Shown one piece after another: positions 8,581 to 16,521 of a DNA stretch of 64,000 nucleotides. Location: positions 3,100,001 through 3,164,000 of the forward strand of contig OY762456.1 in assembly GCA_963665785.1 (NCBI GenBank). Direction: 5' to 3'. Position numbers and translations under genes: made by a program. Position 1 is the stretch's first letter. Each line of letters starts with the position of its first letter. A model generated the notes under the pieces. That model was not told the DNA's origin, made no database searches, and saw only the letters and a list, made by a program, of their open reading frames with translations. The DNA comes from UBA7455 sp026713185 (GTDB lineage: Bacteria; Pseudomonadota; Gammaproteobacteria; Pseudomonadales; Azotimanducaceae).

Positions 8581-9260
8581 GCGATGTGGTTGTTCAAGTC
8601 ATCGGCGCGTGCCGAACCTATAGTGAAGAAGCAGTACCAGTTCATGCCTTGAGAGGCGTAAACCTCGAGGTGCGTCGCGGCGATTTTATCAGTCTCGCCG
8701 GGCCATCAGGCTCGGGCAAGTCGACACTGCTGAACCTGATTGGCGGTCTGGACAGGGCTGATGATGGAGACGTCATTGTTGATGGTGTGAGTCTCATGGG
8801 TATGAATGAGAATCAGCTCTCTGATCTCCGCCTGGAGAAAATAGGCTTCGTTTTCCAGGCGTATAACCTGTTAACAGTGCTGACAGCCAGAGAGAATGTC
8901 GGTTTCATCATGCAGTTACAGGGTATTTCCAGATCTGAACGTTCGCAACGAGCCATGGAAACTCTGGGAACCGTTGGCCTTGAGGAACTTGCCGACAGAC
9001 TTCCCGGCGATATGTCCGGGGGCCAGCAACAGCGTGTAGCAATCGCACGGGCTATTGCTACACGACCGGTTTTGCTGCTCGCAGACGAACCCAGCGCCAA
9101 TCTGGATACAGGTACCACCGGAGAGTTGTTGGATCTGCTCAAGGAACTCAATGAGAAACATGGGATGACCATTATTACCGCAACCCATGACCCTATGGTG
9201 ATGGGTTATGCCAGTCGTCAGGTATTCCTGAGAGACGGGGCCATTGTAGAAGATACATGA
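8577..9260 (+). CDS. ABC transporter ATP-binding protein, LolD/MacB-like
   Basis: 227 residues, a complete nucleotide-binding subunit: Walker A GPSGSGKST (42-50), Q-loop FQAYNLLT, signature MSGGQ (146-150), Walker B VLLLADE (165-171), D-loop SANLD and switch His204 (THD). The size and the run of motifs match the LolD/MacB/SalX subfamily. It overlaps the second permease gene by four bases and the outer-membrane protein gene by four bases, making a tightly coupled operon. It should energise the two FtsX-type permeases in substrate extraction from the inner membrane. A true LolCDE would normally be accompanied elsewhere by a separate LolA and LolB, so this looks like a specialised paralogue system. 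Confidence 0.93.
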   Translation: MSDVVVQVIGACRTYSEEAVPVHALRGVNLEVRRGDFISLAGPSGSGKSTLLNLIGGLDRADDGDVIVDGVSLMGMNENQLSDLRLEKIGFVFQAYNLLTVLTARENVGFIMQLQGISRSERSQRAMETLGTVGLEELADRLPGDMSGGQQQRVAIARAIATRPVLLLADEPSANLDTGTTGELLDLLKELNEKHGMTIITATHDPMVMGYASRQVFLRDGAIVEDT

Positions 9261-10498
9261 AACAACTCACCAACTGCGTACTGTGTCTGGTTGGTTTGTT
9301 GGTATCCACAAATGCAACTGCGTTGGAACTGGATGTCCGACTGAAATGGTTTGGTACCGTAGCCTATCTCCCCCATCACGACATTCAACGGCTGCAGACC
9401 GGCACACCTGTCTATGACAATGGAGCCGACCTCCGGTTACTGTTTCGTCATAAATGGAGTGCGCTCAATTTGATTGTGGACCATTCAACCACTGTCATCT
9501 CCGGCGATTCATTTTCGTTTGACAGGGCGCCACAAACCTCCCTTGACCAGTCCATCGTTGATGACGATGCCCGCATCATGGATCTGACTTTCGAGATTGA
9601 AGACGGCGACAGACATCGCAGCCTGCACAGGCTCGACAGACTTGCGTTGCAATACAGAAGCGGACCCTGGGCTTTGACATTAGGCCGACAGGCAGTGAGC
9701 TGGGGCAATGGACTGGCTTTTTCTCCCATGGATATTTTTAGTCCATTCGCACCGACGGTCGTGGACCAGGATTACAAGGCCGGAGATGACCTGCTGCTGA
9801 TCGAGCGGTTATTCGAAAACAGCAGTGATCTGCAATTTCTCACGATTGGGCGTCGAACAACCTCTGGTGAAATATCCGGGCAGGTAACCAGTACGGCATT
9901 GAAATGGCACGGTTTTGTCGGTGATAACGAGTGGGAGGCACTCGCTGCAAAACACTACAACGATCAGGTGTTCGCGGTTTCCGGCCGGCTGCCACTGGGT
10001 GGCGCAATGCTGCGATCAGATATCGTTGCGACACGGCTTGATTCTGGCAAAACACAGGTCAGTGGCATCGCAAATCTGGATTACAGTGTCGTCATCAACG
10101 ACATGCTGGTTTATCTGTTTGCAGAGTATTATCGAAACGGATTCGGGATGCGCCGGATGCCGGACAATATCGAACTGATTCCTGAGCCGCTTCGTGTCCG
10201 GCTACTTCGCGGCGAGGTATTCAATGTCATGCGTGACTATGGCGCTCTGGGTCTGACAGTACCCTGGCACCCGTTATTAAACCAGTCGCTTACGTTGCTG
10301 ATCAACCTGCGCGATTCGTCTTCTCTGTTACAGACATCAATTACCTATGAACCGGGAGATCACCAACGCGTTCAGTTGGGAATGATGCAACCCTTCGGAC
10401 GTGGCGGTGATGAATTTGGTGGCATCCCTTTGCAGGATAAAAGCATCACATCAGGTGGCGGTACCAGGGTTTTCATTCGCTGGCTGTACTACCTGTGA
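9257..10498 (+). CDS. predicted outer-membrane beta-barrel protein of the ABC operon
   Basis: 413 residues. The N-terminus (MKQLTNCVLCLVGLLVSTNA) is a signal peptide with a likely cut after TALA-type small residues near 22-24. The rest has no hydrophobic helix but repeated amphipathic strand patterns (LRLLFRHKWSALNLIVDHS, LALQYRSGPWALTLGRQ, VQLGMMQPFG) and ends in aromatic residues (RWLYYL), as outer-membrane barrels do. I do not recognise a named family; a porin-like or DUF1302-like barrel is possible. It shares a four-base overlap with the ATPase gene and is the last gene of the operon. I infer an outer-membrane partner that receives cargo from the LolA-like protein. This role is inference only. 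Confidence 0.7.
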   Translation: MKQLTNCVLCLVGLLVSTNATALELDVRLKWFGTVAYLPHHDIQRLQTGTPVYDNGADLRLLFRHKWSALNLIVDHSTTVISGDSFSFDRAPQTSLDQSIVDDDARIMDLTFEIEDGDRHRSLHRLDRLALQYRSGPWALTLGRQAVSWGNGLAFSPMDIFSPFAPTVVDQDYKAGDDLLLIERLFENSSDLQFLTIGRRTTSGEISGQVTSTALKWHGFVGDNEWEALAAKHYNDQVFAVSGRLPLGGAMLRSDIVATRLDSGKTQVSGIANLDYSVVINDMLVYLFAEYYRNGFGMRRMPDNIELIPEPLRVRLLRGEVFNVMRDYGALGLTVPWHPLLNQSLTLLINLRDSSSLLQTSITYEPGDHQRVQLGMMQPFGRGGDEFGGIPLQDKSITSGGGTRVFIRWLYYL

Positions 10499-10560
10499 TC
10501 CTCAGTCAAAGCACATTTTTTTGTTGAAATATCAACTGGTCTCTTCAGAGGGGCTGCCTG

Positions 10561-11496
10561 CTACTGTTCTGCTCCAGCCGCGTCGAGACGGTCGAGAATG
10601 TCATCCGTCAGGGTCAGGTCGAAACCAACCAGGCTCTCACTCATCTGATCCGCCGTACTGGCGCCTGATATTGGTATGACACCACGTCCCGTCATCCAGG
10701 CCAGGATTAACTGGTTGGGTGTGACGCCTGTCTCTTCAGCGATCTGGAACAATACTGCTTTACGCGCATCTGAATCGCGATGATTGTATTGCTGCTGTAT
10801 CTTGCGGTCTTCCCTAATGTAGGTGCCGCCCAACAGGGGCGAATAGGCAACCAGTTGGAAGTCCCGTTGAGCACAGTATTCGAGCAAATCATCATTGCAG
10901 GACTTCTGAAAGCCGAAATCGGCATCAACCCGTGGACGCAGGTAGGTGTAACGCTGCTGAACGCAGCAGAAGGCTGTGATATTGTTGGCTGTACTGACAG
11001 CTGCTGCCTCTGCCAGCCGCCAGGCTTTAAAGTTGCTGGCGCCTACATACCTTACCTTGCCTTCCCTGACCAGTTGGTCCATGGTGCCCAACTGATCTTC
11101 CAAAGGCACTGAGCGATCATCACAATGTAAGTAATACAAATCTATATGATCAGTCTGAAGGCGTTTCAGGCTCCGCTCACACTCCCGCAGGATGTGTTCC
11201 GGTTTAGACGACATTGGAGCATCCTTGGTACGCCCACCCATCTTGGTCGCCAGGACAATCTGATCCCGATTACCTCGATCAGTCATCCAGTAGCCCAGCA
11301 TGGTTTCGCTTTCGCCGCCCTGGCCGTTCCAGATGGCATAGTTGTTGGCGGTATCCAGAAAGTTGCCGCCAGCCTCAAAAAATTGATCAAGCATGGCATA
11401 GGAAACAGCTTTGCTGTCGCGGGAACCAAAGCTCTGGCCACCCAGACAGAACATGCTGACCTCAAGGTTGGTTTTTTTTATGGTGGTTGTTTTCAT
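10561..11496 (-). CDS. aldo/keto reductase
   Basis: 311-residue NADPH-dependent oxidoreductase of the AKR TIM-barrel superfamily. The catalytic tetrad is visible: D48 and Y53 (FLDTANNYA), K85 (LATKMGG) and H124 (YYLHCDD). The segment GVTPNQLILAWM followed by GVIPISGAST is the C-terminal nucleotide-binding region. It is closest in style to the YajO/Tas-like AKRs that reduce aldehydes and ketones. The substrate is unknown. The gene converges on the operon's outer-membrane protein gene and is divergent from the 11574 gene, with about 80 bases between their starts. Confidence 0.9.
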   Translation of the reverse strand: MKTTTIKKTNLEVSMFCLGGQSFGSRDSKAVSYAMLDQFFEAGGNFLDTANNYAIWNGQGGESETMLGYWMTDRGNRDQIVLATKMGGRTKDAPMSSKPEHILRECERSLKRLQTDHIDLYYLHCDDRSVPLEDQLGTMDQLVREGKVRYVGASNFKAWRLAEAAAVSTANNITAFCCVQQRYTYLRPRVDADFGFQKSCNDDLLEYCAQRDFQLVAYSPLLGGTYIREDRKIQQQYNHRDSDARKAVLFQIAEETGVTPNQLILAWMTGRGVIPISGASTADQMSESLVGFDLTLTDDILDRLDAAGAEQ

Positions 11497-11573
11497 ATGT
11501 TTTTCTCGATTACAAGGTAAAATTGTTCTGTTTTGTTATACTCCAGGTTCGTTTTTACAGCCCTGGATGGCTC

Positions 11574-12182
11574 ATGGTTCATTATCGAGTATATCAACTG
11601 AGCGATCCGAATTCGTCCCTGGCAACCAACCTTGTTCGCGCGGTAAGAGAGACTGTAGCACCAACATTGCAAGCCGGAAACGTGCAGATATTCGGTCTGT
11701 TTGGGGGCCGCTTCGGTCTTGCCACGAATGAGGTCTACCTCGTGACCAGCAGCGAAAACGTGCAAGGAGATTTCACTGCCTTGCCAGGCGACTTCGAGAT
11801 TGTTCAACAGACGGACCTCGTACCGACTGTCAGACCAATCGAACATACACCTCGAGAGAAACCAGGAATTTATGTATTTCGCTGGTTCAGGGTTTTCAAT
11901 CGTGATGTTGACGAAATCGCAGAGATATCCAGTAAAGCGTGGAACAGTTTTGAGGAAAGTTTCGACTGTCAGGTACAGTGTCTATTCGCGGAACCTGATC
12001 GAACATCCAGGATTGGCACAATGTTGCTCGTGACCTGGTATCGGGACCTGTCAGTCTGGGAGGTTTCACGGAAAGCTCCTGACGAAGCCCGTGCGTTGTT
12101 CATCAGACGACAGGAAATGACTCTCAAGGCGAATCCTATCGCGACACAACTGATCAAAGTCAATGCAGAATACCCTAATTAA
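11574..12182 (+). CDS. hypothetical protein, possibly NIPSNAP-like
   Basis: 202 residues from the ATG at 11574 (MVHYRVYQLSD); a longer in-frame reading from 11487 overlaps the start of the aldo/keto reductase gene and adds a segment unlike the rest, so it is disfavoured. The second half (GIYVFRWFRVFNRDVDEIAE, then IGTMLLVTWYRDLSVWEVSR) has the alternating strand-helix and Trp-rich pattern of NIPSNAP or antibiotic-monooxygenase dimeric alpha/beta barrels. No catalytic residues can be assigned. No signal peptide or membrane segment is present after the shorter start. It stands alone between divergent and convergent neighbours. Confidence 0.6.
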   Translation: MVHYRVYQLSDPNSSLATNLVRAVRETVAPTLQAGNVQIFGLFGGRFGLATNEVYLVTSSENVQGDFTALPGDFEIVQQTDLVPTVRPIEHTPREKPGIYVFRWFRVFNRDVDEIAEISSKAWNSFEESFDCQVQCLFAEPDRTSRIGTMLLVTWYRDLSVWEVSRKAPDEARALFIRRQEMTLKANPIATQLIKVNAEYPN

Positions 12183-12361
12183 CCTTTGCATCTACATCAT
12201 AGTTGCATGAAGCACTGCCGCTGTTTTACAGATCATACCCATCATCTCCCAGCAGTTGTGATGAGTGATTACAAATCTGCTCGAAGTGTAGATCGCCGGC
12301 CTGATCGGTTGGCGGCGAACACGTCCCTGCCCAGCGTTTGTCCGTTGCTAACAAATGATTT

Positions 12362-12967
12362 TCATTTGACCAGGCCTGTCTCTTGCGCCAATTCCTCTGC
12401 CAGTTTCTCAGTCATGTCAAGGAATCGAAATATCCAGTCCAAGCTGCTCAAGTAATGACGCCATTCCGATTTAGAGAGAGTTTCCCATGTATACCGCTTT
12501 GTGGAAAGTTTCATATCTTTGTCAAAGTAAACACAGAAGTCCTTCAGACTATTCAGTTCTCGATTTGATGGTCCTTCAGGAGTTTCAAGTGTTGCTGTAT
12601 TGACAAAGGCTTCAAGGGTGATTGTTCTCTTACCCTTAGCCTGGTGAAATAGCTTATTCAATCGTCTGCAGACATCATCGGGAAGCTGTTTATACAACTT
12701 GGACAGTTGATGATGCTGAGGAGGGACACAATCTGTTTTGATGACTAACAGACACTTCATTCTCAATTCCAACGCAATGCCTAAGTTGAAGTGGCTGGCA
12801 GTCTTCAGTGACTCCCAAACCTCATGAGATGGCCATCCAGTTCCTCCTACACGCGTCCGGTCAGCAGGCTTGATTTTGAGTTGCTTGATTTCCCTCTCTA
12901 CCAACCAGGCAGCTTGTGCGAATGCCTTCGCATCAGCCATTAATCGACGGTAGTCATGGCCTTTCAC
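12362..12967 (-). CDS. third gene of toxin-antitoxin operon, alpha-helical (HEPN-like?) protein
   Basis: 201 residues, no signal or membrane segment, predicted mostly helical. It starts with GTG at 12967, only two bases after the antitoxin stop codon, so it is almost certainly cotranscribed and translationally coupled. The run LELRMKCLLVI....PQHHQLSKLYKQLP resembles the helix-turn pattern of HEPN-type domains (Glu-x2-Lys-Leu-Leu then His-x-Leu-x-x-Leu), but a strict R-x4-6-H ribonuclease motif is not obvious. I do not assign an activity. It could be an accessory toxin, a chaperone-like modulator or an unrelated passenger. Its fixed place behind a HigA-type regulator is the main clue. Confidence 0.6.
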   Translation of the reverse strand: MKGHDYRRLMADAKAFAQAAWLVEREIKQLKIKPADRTRVGGTGWPSHEVWESLKTASHFNLGIALELRMKCLLVIKTDCVPPQHHQLSKLYKQLPDDVCRRLNKLFHQAKGKRTITLEAFVNTATLETPEGPSNRELNSLKDFCVYFDKDMKLSTKRYTWETLSKSEWRHYLSSLDWIFRFLDMTEKLAEELAQETGLVK

Positions 12968-12969
12968 AG

Positions 12970-13416
12970 TTATTTGCCTGACGGAACCAAGATTGCAGAT
13001 TCAAAGGTATCGATCTGCTGCATGCCGGCTACTCCCTTGTGCCTCATAGTAATCGTGGAGAAGTGGGGATATCTATCAGATATGGGTAGGTTGTCATGCC
13101 TGAACCAGGTCTTAGACATATTGTCATCCAACTTTTGGGATACATCAGGGTCAATGGTCAGAGTGGGAAGTCCTACCCGCGCGGCCATATTCACTAACTT
13201 GTCGATGGTAAATTTACTAATTTTATCGTTGATGAGTTCGCTGACCCGTGAGCGAGGGATCCCAAACCGCAGAGCGGCTTCTTTTTGAGTGATACCTTCG
13301 CGGCGTATATAATCTGCCAGAATATCCATCAGCTGAGAGCGGAGTTTAAGATTGGCAGCTTCTCCCGGGCTGTCGGCGATTGCATCCCAAACGCTCTGGT
13401 AAGTGTTAATCTTCAT
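12970..13416 (-). CDS. XRE-family antitoxin (HigA-like, HTH_37) with C-terminal extension
   Basis: 148 residues. Residues 6-85 follow the HTH_37/HigA pattern: SVWDAIADSPGEAANLKLRS leads into the helix-turn-helix at about 42-66 (TQKEAALRFGIPRSRVSEL). This domain binds DNA and neutralises the partner toxin. Beyond residue 90 there is a further segment of about 58 residues (DVSQKLDDNMSKTWF...), longer than the usual 90-110 residue antitoxin, which might contact the third protein of the operon. It follows the toxin gene by three bases, the toxin-first order of higBA loci. A perfect palindrome upstream of the toxin gene is its probable operator. Confidence 0.85.
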   Translation of the reverse strand: MKINTYQSVWDAIADSPGEAANLKLRSQLMDILADYIRREGITQKEAALRFGIPRSRVSELINDKISKFTIDKLVNMAARVGLPTLTIDPDVSQKLDDNMSKTWFRHDNLPISDRYPHFSTITMRHKGVAGMQQIDTFESAILVPSGK

Positions 13417-13419
13417 TTG

Positions 13420-13764
13420 CTATCTCCTTTTTTGCTTTGACACTGCCTGAACCTCTTTAAACCGAGACCGAGCTATATCTGAATCTTTCCTCAACGTCCT
13501 CTGTGATTTTTTTATAAACACATGTAACACGTAGACCGTGTCACTGAGATTAGTTACGTATATACCACGGAAATTGTTGCCCTCATCACGGATACGTATT
13601 TCTCTAACACCTGACCCTACACTTCTCATAGGCTTCCAGTTAAGTGGCTCAAGTCCTTGCTGGACCCGATTGATTTGACGTCCCATATCTTGTCGTGGGT
13701 TCTTCGGAAAAGCACGAAGGTCGTCAAGGGAAGTACCAACGAACTTTACATCCTTCATAGTCAC
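13420..13764 (-). CDS. HigB/Gp49-like toxin (RelE superfamily)
   Basis: 114 residues of the phage Gp49-like/HigB family, ribosome-associated mRNA interferases. Family hallmarks are present: a basic N-terminal helix (MGRQINRVQQGLEPLNWKPM), GVREIRIRDEGNNFRGIY, and the strand-helix LHVFIKKSQRTLRKD with the conserved Lys-Lys-x-Gln. The frame opens with GTG at 13764; an ATG two codons later (13758) is an alternative and I cannot separate them. It is the first gene of a three-gene minus-strand operon (toxin, antitoxin, helical protein). Host toxicity and cleavage specificity are inferred from the family. Confidence 0.85.
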   Translation of the reverse strand: MTMKDVKFVGTSLDDLRAFPKNPRQDMGRQINRVQQGLEPLNWKPMRSVGSGVREIRIRDEGNNFRGIYVTNLSDTVYVLHVFIKKSQRTLRKDSDIARSRFKEVQAVSKQKRR

Positions 13765-13770
13765 TCAGTA

Positions 13771-13784
13771 TCTCAAATTTGAGA
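13771..13784. promoter_or_regulatory. probable antitoxin operator within the toxin-antitoxin promoter
   Basis: TCTCAAATTTGAGA is a perfect 14-bp inverted repeat seven bases upstream of the toxin GTG. On the minus strand TTGATT and GATACT lie 17 bases apart around it, in the places of a -35 and -10. Binding of the HigA-like protein here would block polymerase. The palindrome is directly visible; the promoter elements and autoregulation are inference. Confidence 0.65.
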
Positions 13785-13951
13785 CATGCAATCAATATAA
13801 AAGCTCGAGGCTGTTAAGAGCACGTTAATTGTCCGGTTTTAAAATAAGGTATTCCAGTCGATTTTGAGTACCTGAAGAGACTGACAAAATGGCTACAGGA
13901 GACAAGACTAATGCGCTTTGAAGAGGTCCAAGAGTTGGACAAAGAAGGGGA

Positions 13952-14668
13952 TCAGAGTTTGCGCTGGAACAAGTCAAAAAGCCGTTCCCAGTGTCGCTCT
14001 GCGGCCTCCTCGTTGTAAGCTGCATCACGCTCGGGAAACACAAAACCATGAGCGGTCCCGGGATACCACTCGATTCGGTAGTCTGCGCCAACCTGCTCAA
14101 GATGCTTTTCCAGCGCCTCAATCATCCCCTCCGGAACATGAACGTCGTTCTCGGCACAACCAAAATACAGTTCACCCTTGACGCGATCTGCCAGCAAATG
14201 TGGAGAGTCCTGTTGATCGGAACACAGCGCGACGCCGTGTATCGACGCCGACGCCGCTACCCGCTGTTCCAACGCTGCCAGTGCAAAGGCAAACGGTCCG
14301 CTCATGCAGTATCCCACACAACCTATGGCGCCTGCACGCGCAGCCGAGTCCCTGGTTGAAAATTCGAGCATTGCTGCTACGTCCTGACAGACTGCGGCAA
14401 TACTGAGTGACGCCATGTGCTCACGCATGACGTCCCGGCCTTCGGCCTCCATGTCGAAAACCGGGGTACGTCGATAATACAGATTTGGCAACATCACATA
14501 ATAACCCTTTGCTGCAAGCCGGCGTGCCATGTCGTGCAGTTCTTCACGCTTGCCCGGTGCATCCATCAGGAACAGGATCAATGGGTAAGGACCATCCCCC
14601 TCAGGATGAGAAATGAACGTAGTCATGTCACCGTCAGGTGTTCGAATTTCAAGATCGCGATCAATCAT
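13952..14668 (-). CDS. dienelactone hydrolase family protein
   Basis: 238-residue alpha/beta hydrolase. The dienelactone-hydrolase catalytic triad is recognisable: nucleophile C121 in GYCMSG, D175 in CAENDVH and H207 in GTAHGF. The N-terminus (IRTPDGDMTTFISHPEG.GPYPLILFLMDAPG) also follows that family. Dienelactone hydrolases open lactones in chloroaromatic degradation, but many homologues are general carboxyl-ester hydrolases and no other gene of that pathway is nearby. AAGGT precedes the ATG at 14668. It lies between the two toxin-antitoxin loci on the minus strand. Confidence 0.9.
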   Translation of the reverse strand: MIDRDLEIRTPDGDMTTFISHPEGDGPYPLILFLMDAPGKREELHDMARRLAAKGYYVMLPNLYYRRTPVFDMEAEGRDVMREHMASLSIAAVCQDVAAMLEFSTRDSAARAGAIGCVGYCMSGPFAFALAALEQRVAASASIHGVALCSDQQDSPHLLADRVKGELYFGCAENDVHVPEGMIEALEKHLEQVGADYRIEWYPGTAHGFVFPERDAAYNEEAAERHWERLFDLFQRKL

Positions 14669-14851
14669 ATTTACCTTCTTAAAAAAAATGAAGTGCGTTA
14701 TTAAATATACATATCCAGGGAGAAATAAAACAATGGGAAAACAGTCATTGTTCTATTTTGTATTATTGTATTAACAAACAGGCACAAATAAAGGCCGTGT
14801 CACAGTACCAGGAAGTGCTGTTCAAAGGGTAATCGGGGACAGCAATCATCC

Positions 14852-14869
14852 ATGTTTTGTACAAAACAT
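14852..14869. promoter_or_regulatory. palindromic operator upstream of phd-vapC
   Basis: ATGTTTTGTACAAAACAT is a perfect 18-bp palindrome about 65 bases before the antitoxin start. It is followed at once by TTGTATAAAA, a good extended -10-like sequence on the plus strand. This is the layout expected for Phd-type autoregulation, where the antitoxin binds a palindrome overlapping the promoter. The palindrome is seen; its function is inferred. Confidence 0.6.
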
Positions 14870-14933
14870 ATTGTATAAAACTATGGCAAGCTGCTACACT
14901 TTCCCACATGTCACTCACAATGGCCGAATAACC

Positions 14934-15188
14934 ATGAGGGCAATCACTTTTTCACACCTCAGGACTCATGCCAGCGAACTCAAGGAAGCCCTTAAGCGGG
15001 GTGAAGAGGTTGAGCTGACCAGCCACGGTCAGGTTATCGGCATTATCAAACCCAGTGCAAATACAACGAACAAGAAAGAGAGAGCAGAAGTATTACAGGC
15101 ATTTTTCCAGTTGGGAGAAGATATTTCCCTGGAAGCCGAGCTAAGGCGAATAAAAGCCGGCAGAATGGGTCGCGATCATGCTATTTGA
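14934..15188 (+). CDS. Phd/YefM-family antitoxin
   Basis: 84 residues from the ATG at 14934. The N-terminal half (ITFSHLRTHASELKEAL then EEVELTSHGQVIGIIKP) is the Phd/YefM DNA-binding fold; the C-terminal helix rich in Glu and Arg (FFQLGEDISLEAELRRIKAG) is the toxin-clasping tail. An in-frame reading from 14871 runs through the likely promoter and is not used. Its last eleven bases overlap the start of the PIN toxin gene, so the pair is translationally coupled. It should bind and inhibit the VapC-like toxin and repress its own promoter. Confidence 0.88.
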   Translation: MRAITFSHLRTHASELKEALKRGEEVELTSHGQVIGIIKPSANTTNKKERAEVLQAFFQLGEDISLEAELRRIKAGRMGRDHAI

Positions 15189-15567
15189 TACCAATATTTT
15201 TATTTATCTGGAAAAGCGAAACGTCAAAGCCATCACGCTGATAGAGGAAACAGAAAATATACACATCAGCGCCATCACTTACATGGAGCTGGTCCAGAGC
15301 GCAAGTAACAAGAGCAAGGTCAGACTGGTTGAAAGGCTGTTGCAAGCGTTCAATATCCGCATACTGGAACTTAATGAAAATATCAGCATTATCGCTCGCC
15401 TTCTGATAAAACAGCATGCCCAGAGTCATGCCCTGACGCTGGGCGATGCTCTAATCGCAGCCACGGCCATCCAATCCAACTTTGAACTCATTACGGCAAA
15501 TTACCGGGATTTTCGTTTTATTGATGGTTTGGAACTCAAGAATTTTGTACCTTCTTTAGAACAATAG
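15178..15567 (+). CDS. VapC-like PIN-domain toxin
   Basis: 129-residue PIN-domain ribonuclease. The acidic active-site set is present: D4 (MLFDTNIFIY), E37 (TYMELVQS), D90 (LGDALIAA), with D111 or N108 in TANYRDF as the fourth position. VapC enzymes cut tRNA or rRNA with Mg2+; the target here is unknown. The start ATG at 15178 lies inside the end of the antitoxin gene. The pair is one of two toxin-antitoxin loci within 3.3 kb, flanking a dienelactone hydrolase gene. Confidence 0.92.
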   Translation: MLFDTNIFIYLEKRNVKAITLIEETENIHISAITYMELVQSASNKSKVRLVERLLQAFNIRILELNENISIIARLLIKQHAQSHALTLGDALIAATAIQSNFELITANYRDFRFIDGLELKNFVPSLEQ

Positions 15568-15603
15568 CCCGCTGAAGGCTCTACTCTACCCAGGAACAAA
15601 ACC

Positions 15604-16521
15604 ATGAAAATTGGAATATCAGTGACCAGCGCCTACCAGACGAAAGACGTCCGGGACGGTGCTGCCCAGATGATTGCCAGAGCCAGAGAAGCGGCCGATG
15701 CGGGACTCGATTCCCTGTTTGTCGGTGATCATCACACGATGCCGACACCCTATTACCAGAATACGCCGATGATCGGTCGAATGTTGGCTGAATGGGACCA
15801 TCGCCCTGCCGGAGCGTTGTATCTCCTGCCACTTTGGAATCCCGTACTTGCCGCCGAACAGATTGCCACACTCGCTTGCATCGCCAAAGGACCCTTTATC
15901 ATGCAGTGTGGATTGGGACAGGGCAGACACCAGTTCAATGCCATGGGAACAAACATCAGGTATCGGCCTTCCGCATTCGAGCAGTCCATAGAAGTACTCC
16001 GGGCTCTGTGGCGGGGAGAAACCGTATCACTCAACGGACGATGGCAGTTTGAGAACGCAAATATAGCGCCGGTTCCTCCTGAAAAAATTGACATCTGGAT
16101 AGGTGCGTCAGCACCTGTCGCCATTGACCGCGCAGCACGACTGGGGGAAGTCTGGCTCGCAGAACCCGGCATGACGATAGACAAGGCTGAACAATCCCTG
16201 GGAGTCTACAGAGAGGCACTGGGCAGACACGGGAAGAGCGACCCAACTACAATTGCAATCCGAAGAGATATTTACGTGGCAGAAAGTGATCAGGATGCGG
16301 ACAGTGTTAAACAGTACGTTTCGCAGAAGGGTTACCGGGGATTTGATCCCTCTGTACTGGTGATTGGTGATGCCGCTTCAGTGGCGGGACAATTGCTTGC
16401 GATTGTGGAACTCGGGTATACCGACATCATCATTCGCAACCTCCATCCAAATGGAGAGAAGGCCATAGCATCCACACAAAGATTGCGGCAGGTCAGGCAA
16501 AATCTGGGGTTACCGGTTTGA
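15604..16521 (+). CDS. LLM-class flavin-dependent oxidoreductase (luciferase-like)
   Basis: 305-residue TIM-barrel protein of the bacterial luciferase superfamily. The N-terminus (MKIGISVTSAY) and the segments LDSLFVGDHH, VLAAEQIATLACIAKGPFIMQCGLGQG and IWIGASAPVAIDRAARLGEVWL are characteristic. Members use FMN or F420 to oxidise varied substrates; which cofactor is used here cannot be told. The gene follows the VapC toxin gene by 36 bases but has its own ribosome site and is likely independent. Its final 12 bases overlap the convergent Dyp-peroxidase gene. Confidence 0.88.
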   Translation: MKIGISVTSAYQTKDVRDGAAQMIARAREAADAGLDSLFVGDHHTMPTPYYQNTPMIGRMLAEWDHRPAGALYLLPLWNPVLAAEQIATLACIAKGPFIMQCGLGQGRHQFNAMGTNIRYRPSAFEQSIEVLRALWRGETVSLNGRWQFENANIAPVPPEKIDIWIGASAPVAIDRAARLGEVWLAEPGMTIDKAEQSLGVYREALGRHGKSDPTTIAIRRDIYVAESDQDADSVKQYVSQKGYRGFDPSVLVIGDAASVAGQLLAIVELGYTDIIIRNLHPNGEKAIASTQRLRQVRQNLGLPV

